DNA of 10,495 nt from contig JAICRA010000022.1 in the NCBI GenBank assembly GCA_025937615.1, positions 1 through 10,495 on the forward strand, read 5' to 3'. Below, piece by piece: positions 6,538-10,495 of this stretch. A model generated the notes under the pieces. It saw only the letters and a list, made by a program, of their open reading frames with translations, was not told the origin of the DNA and did no database searches. The number at the start of each line of letters is the position of its first letter. Position 1 is the first letter of the stretch. The position numbers were made by a program, and so were the translations under genes. The DNA is from Thermomicrobiales bacterium (lineage in GTDB: Bacteria > Chloroflexota > Chloroflexia > Thermomicrobiales > UBA6265).

Positions 6538-6567
6538 CGCGGTGTACCGTGAAAGGAGATCTCGACC

Positions 6568-7413
6568 GTGGTTGGTCGCCCGTGGACGTACTTGCCGGCA
6601 GAGCCGACGACAATCGCCGTCGACCGCCCGTTCTACGACCGGATCGCGAACGAGACCGATGGCCGGACGTTGACTCACCAGCACATCGTGCCGATCCGGT
6701 CCGGATACGCCTGGCCGGTAAGGGCCGGGCAGGTCTGCCGGGTGGTGGCGGTTGAGGGCCCTCAGGTCGTCGATTTCAACGCCTGGAACCTGCACAACCC
6801 TCGAGAGCGCTTCTGGGCGTCCCGCACCCGCCAACTGGAGAGCAGCCACCTCACCAGCTTCAACCGGCTCTGGTCGGTCCTTCCCTACCTGCGTCCGATG
6901 CTGACGATCACTCGGGAGACCATCCAGTACGGGGAAGACGAGGACGGCGGGCGCTGCCACGATCTCCTTGGTTCGCGCTGCGACCCCTACGTGACCAAGC
7001 TCCTCATGGACGAGACATTTGATTACAACTGCCACTCCAACTTGACGCGCGCCGTCCTGCCCTGGCATCTCAACGAGTCGGACGTCCACGACGTCCTCAA
7101 TATCTTTCAGGTCACCGGACTCGACGAAGATGACCGCTACTTCATGAAAGCCAGCCCGGCCAGAAAGGGCGATTATTTCGAGTTCTTGGCCGAGATCGAT
7201 CTCCTCTGCGCCGTCTCGACCTGTCCCGGTGGAGACCTCTCGGTGCCGCTCTGGGGACCTGGAGCTGGCGACCCCCTCCCAACCTGCAAACCAATCGGCA
7301 TCGAGGTCTACGACCTTCCCGAAGCGCTGCTCACGGGCTGGCGCTCTCCCTCTCCGTCCGATTACGACGGCTTTTTTGGATTGAAGCAACCGACCTGGGG
7401 CACAAACGACTGA
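6568..7413 (+). CDS. DUF1989 (urea carboxylase-associated) family protein
   Basis: The protein is 281 aa and starts at GTG 6568, with AAAGGAGAT ending 7 nt upstream. It has no signal peptide or membrane segment. Family marks are in the expected order: an N-terminal beta region (GQVCRVVAVEGPQVVDFNAW, 54-73), HDLLGSRCD (131-139), YNCHSNL (153-159), the NIF region (178-180), KGDYFEFLAEIDLL (200-213) and STCPGG (217-222). DUF1989 proteins include the urea-carboxylase-associated subunits once annotated as aminomethyltransferases, and the paired carboxyguanidine deiminase subunits of guanidine breakdown. Those usually come as two adjacent paralogues next to a carboxylase. Here there is a single copy with no carboxylase, allophanate hydrolase or paralogue nearby, and it is longer than typical partners. 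The family call is firm; the substrate is open. It converges on the MFS gene with a 13-nt gap. Confidence 0.85.
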   Translation: MVGRPWTYLPAEPTTIAVDRPFYDRIANETDGRTLTHQHIVPIRSGYAWPVRAGQVCRVVAVEGPQVVDFNAWNLHNPRERFWASRTRQLESSHLTSFNRLWSVLPYLRPMLTITRETIQYGEDEDGGRCHDLLGSRCDPYVTKLLMDETFDYNCHSNLTRAVLPWHLNESDVHDVLNIFQVTGLDEDDRYFMKASPARKGDYFEFLAEIDLLCAVSTCPGGDLSVPLWGPGAGDPLPTCKPIGIEVYDLPEALLTGWRSPSPSDYDGFFGLKQPTWGTND

Positions 7414-7426
7414 TGTGGACTTTGAC

Positions 7427-8671
7427 TCACCTGCGCCCCGGCCCCATCGGCCGGCCTCCTCCGAGAACCAGGAACGCGCCGAGCAGCACTACCACCACAC
7501 CCCCGGCGACTCCGTAGGCGGGTAGCCAGCCGTAACGCTCCGCGGTCCAGCCGAACAACGGGAAGGCCCAGATCATCGTCACCGAGTAGAGAAAGCCCTC
7601 GACCGAGAGAATCGTCGCCCGTTGCGGAGAAGTGATGGCCATGTTCACGCGCTGCGCGATCATCGGCTCGAACGCTCCGGCAAAGAGCTCGGCGATGATC
7701 AGCCCCAGCACGGCAACAGGTACGGGAGCCCCACCCATGAGCAGGCCCGACCCCGCAATGACCCCGGTCGCGGCCACCGTCCAGAACCGGAAGGGGCGCA
7801 GACTCGCCAACCGCCCGGACAGCCATGCTCCGATCGCAGTAGTGAACAGAGTTGCGCCAAGCACGAAACCAATCTGCGATGGTGCCAACCCGCGCTCGGC
7901 CAGCACGGCTTGCGCGTAGAGATGCACCAGCGCGGAGACAGTCCAGAGGGTGGCGGCAAAGACGATGAGAGCTAGAAGCTGCCGGTTGCCGCGGACGATG
8001 CGCAGCGCCTCGGCGATAGTGCCCCCCATCCCCCGCCCCACCGCGGGACGTTGTGGCTCCTTGAGACCGGCGGCCAGGAACGCCGCGGCCAGGCCCGCGC
8101 CGGCGCCCAGTCCGAATGGCAACGCGTAGTCGCGCTCCGCGAGTGACGCTCCGATCGCCGTGGTCGCCGCGATAGCGACATAGGAGACCGAGTTGAGCCT
8201 CCCCAGGAGGCTCGTGAACCGGGTGCCGGCCGGCTCGTCGTCGAGACTGTCAAAGAGAAATGCTTGCTGCGACCCCGATCGGAACGCATATGCCGCCCCG
8301 TTGAGATACAGGGCCGGGAGCAGGAGCCAGAGCGAGTCCGCCACAAACATCAGCGCCGTCGAGCCGGCCATGAGCAGTGCACCAGCGGCCATCGACCACT
8401 TGCGGCCGAGGACGTCGGCCAATGACCCCGATGGCAACTCGAGAGTGATCGGCGCGAGATGGAAGGCCGACTCCGCCAGGCCGATCTCGGCGAGTGAGAA
8501 ACCCCGGCTCTGCAAGAAGATAATCCAGATACCTGCCGTGAAGCTGAAATCGTTGATGACCTGAAAAGCGTAAAAGCGACGCAGGTCTGTTCCGGGAGGA
8601 GCCGCCGCCGCAGCGGCAATCGTCGCCGCGCTCTCCGCAGGGACGTGTCTGACATGTTCCTCGGCGTCCAT
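7427..8671 (-). CDS. MFS transporter
   Basis: The start chosen is the ATG at 8671-8669, because AAAGAGGA lies 7 nt upstream; an upstream in-frame GTG (8725) has weaker support. The product is 414 aa with about 12 hydrophobic segments, the normal size for the Major Facilitator Superfamily. A soluble Ala-rich N-terminus (1-30) precedes TM1 (FYAFQVINDFSF onward). The loop between TM2 and TM3 has the family's motif A, GSLADVLGRKWS (82-93), and TM2 holds LELPSG. A cytoplasmic central loop (about 190-210, KEPQRPAVGRG) separates the two halves. ELPSG-LAD-GRK resembles drug-efflux-like and uncharacterised MFS groups, but no substrate can be read. The 3' end has a stem CCGGCC-N5-GGCCGG (7438-7454) in its last codons. 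It may share function with the convergent DUF1989 gene, but they are on opposite strands. Confidence 0.88.
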   Translation of the reverse strand: MDAEEHVRHVPAESAATIAAAAAAPPGTDLRRFYAFQVINDFSFTAGIWIIFLQSRGFSLAEIGLAESAFHLAPITLELPSGSLADVLGRKWSMAAGALLMAGSTALMFVADSLWLLLPALYLNGAAYAFRSGSQQAFLFDSLDDEPAGTRFTSLLGRLNSVSYVAIAATTAIGASLAERDYALPFGLGAGAGLAAAFLAAGLKEPQRPAVGRGMGGTIAEALRIVRGNRQLLALIVFAATLWTVSALVHLYAQAVLAERGLAPSQIGFVLGATLFTTAIGAWLSGRLASLRPFRFWTVAATGVIAGSGLLMGGAPVPVAVLGLIIAELFAGAFEPMIAQRVNMAITSPQRATILSVEGFLYSVTMIWAFPLFGWTAERYGWLPAYGVAGGVVVVLLGAFLVLGGGRPMGPGRR

Positions 8672-8709
8672 CCGGGAGTCCTCTTTCTCCGCAGCGTGAC
8701 GGCTGGCAG

Positions 8710-8718
8710 AGTCTAGCA
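8710..8718 (-). promoter_or_regulatory. Extended -10 promoter for the MFS gene
   Basis: On the minus strand this reads TGC followed by TAGACT, an extended -10. The start would fall near 8703, leaving a leader of about 31 nt with the AAAGAGGA ribosome-binding site. The same 10-mer TGCTAGACTC is found at 168-177. No -35 match lies at the right distance. Confidence 0.4.
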
Positions 8719-8731
8719 GCCGCACGGCGCA

Positions 8732-8759
8732 TTGCCGGAAAAGCTCGACTGGCTACAAT
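8732..8759 (+). promoter_or_regulatory. Sigma70-like promoter of the PLDc_N-HDAC operon
   Basis: TTGCCG (8732-8737) and TACAAT (8754-8759) are separated by 16 nt, matching 4/6 and 5/6 of the -35 and -10 consensus. Transcription would start near 8766. This is the best promoter match in the window and lies back to back with the MFS promoter. Confidence 0.55.
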
Positions 8760-8802
8760 GCTCGTGACCGTATCGCGCGTTTCGGTCCCGCGGGGCGCTA
8801 AC

Positions 8803-9075
8803 GTGCCGGATCTGAAGACATTCTTGCTCATCTGCGCGGTGCTCCTCTGGGCCTTTGTCCAGTATGGTCTGATGGGGTGGGCGCTGCGTGACCTCGTGCG
8901 GCGCCCTCGCGTGCGTGGCGACAACAAAATCCTCTGGTGCATGCTGATTCTGACCGTGCCCGTCATCGGAGCGCTCTTCTACGCGGCCGTGGCGCCCGTG
9001 ACCCCGATCGCCCGCACCCCGCGGCTGATCGTTCCGCAACGGCGCCTGGCGGCCCATGACGACACGGCCGCCTGA
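8803..9075 (+). CDS. Small two-helix membrane protein, PLDc_N-like
   Basis: With the GTG at 8803 the product is 90 aa. TM1 (about 6-28) contains LLWAFVQYGLMGWALRDL, a basic loop RRPRVRG follows, and TM2 (about 43-64) ends in PVIGALFYAAVAP. The order hydrophobic-WxLxDLxRR, then NK-LW, then P-xGALFY is the signature of the PLDc_N (cardiolipin synthase N-terminal) domain, which often occurs alone as a small membrane protein with no catalytic HKD motif. Start choice is uncertain. An in-frame ATG at 8758 overlaps the -10 and is unlikely. A GTG at 8764 would give a 102-aa, nearly leaderless product. The 8803 start has only a weak GGGG upstream but begins right at TM1. It is the first gene of an operon; its end overlaps the deacetylase start by 20 bp. 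Confidence 0.7.
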   Translation: MPDLKTFLLICAVLLWAFVQYGLMGWALRDLVRRPRVRGDNKILWCMLILTVPVIGALFYAAVAPVTPIARTPRLIVPQRRLAAHDDTAA

Positions 9076-10087
9076 TCAGCAACCCGGGCGGGAACGCACG
9101 GCACTCTTCCGATCGCTGACGTTTCGCGAGCATGAGACCGGCGGTCACCCGGAAAATGCGGGCCGGCTCCTCGCGATTGACACCGCTCTGGAACGCTTGG
9201 GGCTCCTCGCCGGTCGTCCCGAGATCCCGTTCAACGCCGCACCCGACGATGTCCTGGCGCGCGTCCATGACCCTCGCTATATCGAGGGCTTGCGGGAGTT
9301 TTCGGTCCAGGGCGGCGGCTGGCTTGACGCCGATACCCCTGTCGGCACACACTCGGCTGAGGTCGCTGCGCTCGCCGCCGGAGCAGGAGTTGCCGCCGTC
9401 GACGCGTCCCTTGACGGTCACGCCCGGCGTGGATTCGTCCTAGCCAGACCTCCTGGACACCACGCGACCCCTTCCCGGGGCATGGGTTTCTGCCTGTTCA
9501 ATACGATCGCCGTTGCCGCCGCCCATGCGCTCGCTCGCGGCTTGGAGCGAGTGTTGATCGTCGACTGGGACGTCCACCATGGCAATGGGACTCAAGACGC
9601 CTTTTTCGAGACAGACGAGGTGCTCTTCTGTTCGGTCCACCAATGGCCCCTCTACCCGGGCACGGGGGCCGCGAGCGAGCGCGGCGTCGGCCGCGGCGCG
9701 GGATACACCATCAACGTGCCGCTGGCGCCGGGCGCGGACGACGACGCCTACATCAACATGTTCGATCAGGTCATCCTTCCCGCGGCCAGCGCGTTTCGCC
9801 CCCAGATCGTCCTGATCTCAGCCGGATTCGATGCCCATGCGAACGATCCTCTCGGAGGCATGCTGGTGACTGAGCGGGGGTTCAGCAACCTCGCGCGCCG
9901 TGTCGTGCAGGTCGCCGATACCTGTGCGGACGGTCGAGTGGTGGCGTTCTTGGAAGGCGGATACGACCCGCTGGCACTGGCGAGAAGCGTGGTGGCGACC
10001 CTGGCCGAGCTCGACGGCGACGACGCATCATTTGCTGACGCACTCGGATCGAGCGACGGTGGAACGGAGACACGGCACCATGAGTAG
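9056..10087 (+). CDS. Histone deacetylase family (class II-like, AcuC/HdaH type) hydrolase
   Basis: The protein is 343 aa and cytoplasmic, full length for bacterial HDAC-fold enzymes. It has HPENAGRL (31-38) near the N-terminus, RPPGHHA (131-137) with the catalytic pair His135-His136, and GFCLFNTIAVAA (144-155). The zinc site is VDWDVHHGNGTQ (169-180) with ligands Asp172 and His174, plus Asp259 in SAGFDAHANDP; the transition-state Tyr303 is in LEGGYD. All catalytic residues are intact. The WDVHHGNGTQ form with Asn177 is typical of class II-like HDACs, acetylpolyamine amidohydrolases and bacterial amidohydrolases. The enzyme removes acyl groups from Lys or polyamine amines; the actual substrate is unknown. 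The ATG at 9056 lies inside the upstream membrane-protein gene with little ribosome-binding site, so translational coupling is likely. The last 8 bp overlap the coiled-coil gene. A start downstream of the overlap would lose only the disordered first residues. Confidence 0.92.
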   Translation: MTTRPPDQQPGRERTALFRSLTFREHETGGHPENAGRLLAIDTALERLGLLAGRPEIPFNAAPDDVLARVHDPRYIEGLREFSVQGGGWLDADTPVGTHSAEVAALAAGAGVAAVDASLDGHARRGFVLARPPGHHATPSRGMGFCLFNTIAVAAAHALARGLERVLIVDWDVHHGNGTQDAFFETDEVLFCSVHQWPLYPGTGAASERGVGRGAGYTINVPLAPGADDDAYINMFDQVILPAASAFRPQIVLISAGFDAHANDPLGGMLVTERGFSNLARRVVQVADTCADGRVVAFLEGGYDPLALARSVVATLAELDGDDASFADALGSSDGGTETRHHE

Positions 10088-10495
10088 TTTGAGGAGTAAT
10101 GCACAGCCCCAGACGGGTCCGGGTGCGTTGCGTCACGACGACGAGCGGCGGCGGGACGAAGCGCGCCTGAATGCTCTACAGAATCAGGTCGACGAGCTCC
10201 GTCAAGCGGTCCGCGAGGTGCTCAGCCGTCAGGGTCGTGAAGAGGAGCTATTCAAGCACTACGAGAGCGCGACTGCCCAAAACCGGATCGCCATCGAGCA
10301 ACTTCGCCAAGAGAGCCAACAGAGCGCGCAAGCCCGCGCCCTGGATGAGAATCGCACCCGGCAGCAGGTCAACGATCTCGACGCAAGGCTCGAGGATGTC
10401 ACACGTCCGATTCGGTCGCTGCAGGCGCATGTGATGGAGCTCCTCGAGGCCGCGCGGCTGAAAGCAGACGATACGGCTCAGTACCGCCAGCGCGA
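10080..10495 (+). CDS. Coiled-coil protein, N-terminal part only
   Basis: From ATG 10080 an open frame of 138 codons runs off the right edge. GGAG at 10066-10069 lies 10 nt upstream, and the ATG overlaps the end of the HDAC gene by 8 bp, so the two are probably co-translated. After about 20 flexible residues (MSSLRSNAQPQTGPG), the sequence is a long charged helix rich in Glu, Gln, Arg and Ala. Leucines fall in heptad-like spacing, as in LNALQNQVDELRQAVREVL and later VNDLDARLEDV. There is no hydrophobic segment, signal peptide or catalytic motif in the visible part. It could be a structural or scaffold protein, or the N-terminal arm of a larger protein. Function is unknown. Confidence 0.7.
   Translation, partial: MSSLRSNAQPQTGPGALRHDDERRRDEARLNALQNQVDELRQAVREVLSRQGREEELFKHYESATAQNRIAIEQLRQESQQSAQARALDENRTRQQVNDLDARLEDVTRPIRSLQAHVMELLEAARLKADDTAQYRQR

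Noticed and set aside
6157..7389. Long minus-strand open frame (about 410 codons) opposite the DUF1989 gene
   Set aside because: It lies antisense to a gene with clear family motifs and runs into the M13 coding start; it has no family motifs or ribosome-binding site. Long antisense frames are expected in GC-rich DNA.
7414..7454. Terminator between the convergent DUF1989 and MFS genes
   Set aside because: Only 13 nt separate the genes, and the nearby CCGGCC-N5-GGCCGG stem lies in MFS codons for Gly/Pro/Arg with no T-run; it is too weak to call.
8758..8802. ATG 8758 as the start of the PLDc_N-like gene
   Set aside because: The codon lies within the TACAAT -10 element, so a transcript from that promoter would not contain it.
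10099..10170. Small frame starting at ATG 10099 with an excellent AGGAG just upstream
   Set aside because: It stops after 23 codons of low-complexity Arg/Thr/Gly-rich sequence inside the coiled-coil gene; the long 10080 frame explains the region better.
1..10495. CRISPR array, tRNA, rRNA, insertion sequence, phage or toxin-antitoxin genes
   Set aside because: Both strands and all gaps were read; there are no regularly spaced repeats, no cloverleaf-like segments, no transposase or integrase motifs, and no paired small toxin-antitoxin frames.

Overview
The window is GC-rich, densely coded bacterial DNA. It carries seven complete genes whose families can be recognised, one complete gene with a likely structural fold (tandem DUF4352-like domains), and two genes cut by the window edges. 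Several features fit the Chloroflexota, perhaps a Thermomicrobia-like lineage: Pro/Thr-rich linkers behind a lipobox (PPAPTPPPTPTAVP), GTG starts, a lipoprotein HtrA protease, an M13 peptidase, a class II-like histone-deacetylase-fold enzyme and at least one probably leaderless transcript. This lineage assignment is inference; no rRNA or tRNA gene is present to confirm it.

Layout. Bases 1-83 hold the start of a minus-strand zinc-ribbon protein. A divergent promoter region (84-323) separates it from a plus-strand DinB-like protein (324-779). That gene converges on a minus-strand lipoprotein HtrA/Deg protease (836-2005), and both stop codons lie inside an 8-bp inverted repeat. Across another divergent gap, a class I SAM methyltransferase (2169-2954) is followed by a secreted protein with two DUF4352-like domains (3009-4145), which appears to have its own leaderless promoter. 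A 207-bp intergenic stretch with a strong 16-bp-arm hairpin separates this from a minus-strand M13 (neprilysin/PepO-like) metallopeptidase (4353-6437). Divergent from the peptidase is a DUF1989 (urea-carboxylase-associated/carboxyguanidine-deiminase superfamily) protein (6568-7413). It converges on an MFS transporter (7427-8671), leaving only 13 bases between the two genes.

The last 1.7 kb looks like one plus-strand operon driven by a TTGCCG-16-TACAAT promoter: a two-helix PLDc_N-type membrane protein, an HDAC-family deacetylase overlapping it by 20 bp, and a coiled-coil protein overlapping the deacetylase by 8 bp and running off the window end.

Functionally, three adjacent products are predicted to act outside the membrane: the HtrA protease, the DUF4352-like protein and the M13 peptidase. 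They suggest extracytoplasmic protein quality control or peptide turnover, but they sit in separate transcription units, so a joint pathway is not shown. I see no CRISPR, insertion sequence, phage gene, RNA gene or integration site. I also found no clearly new multi-gene system. The best leads are the PLDc_N-HDAC-coiled-coil operon, the solitary DUF1989 enzyme, and a recurring promoter vocabulary (TGCTAGACTC twice, CTACAAT twice).
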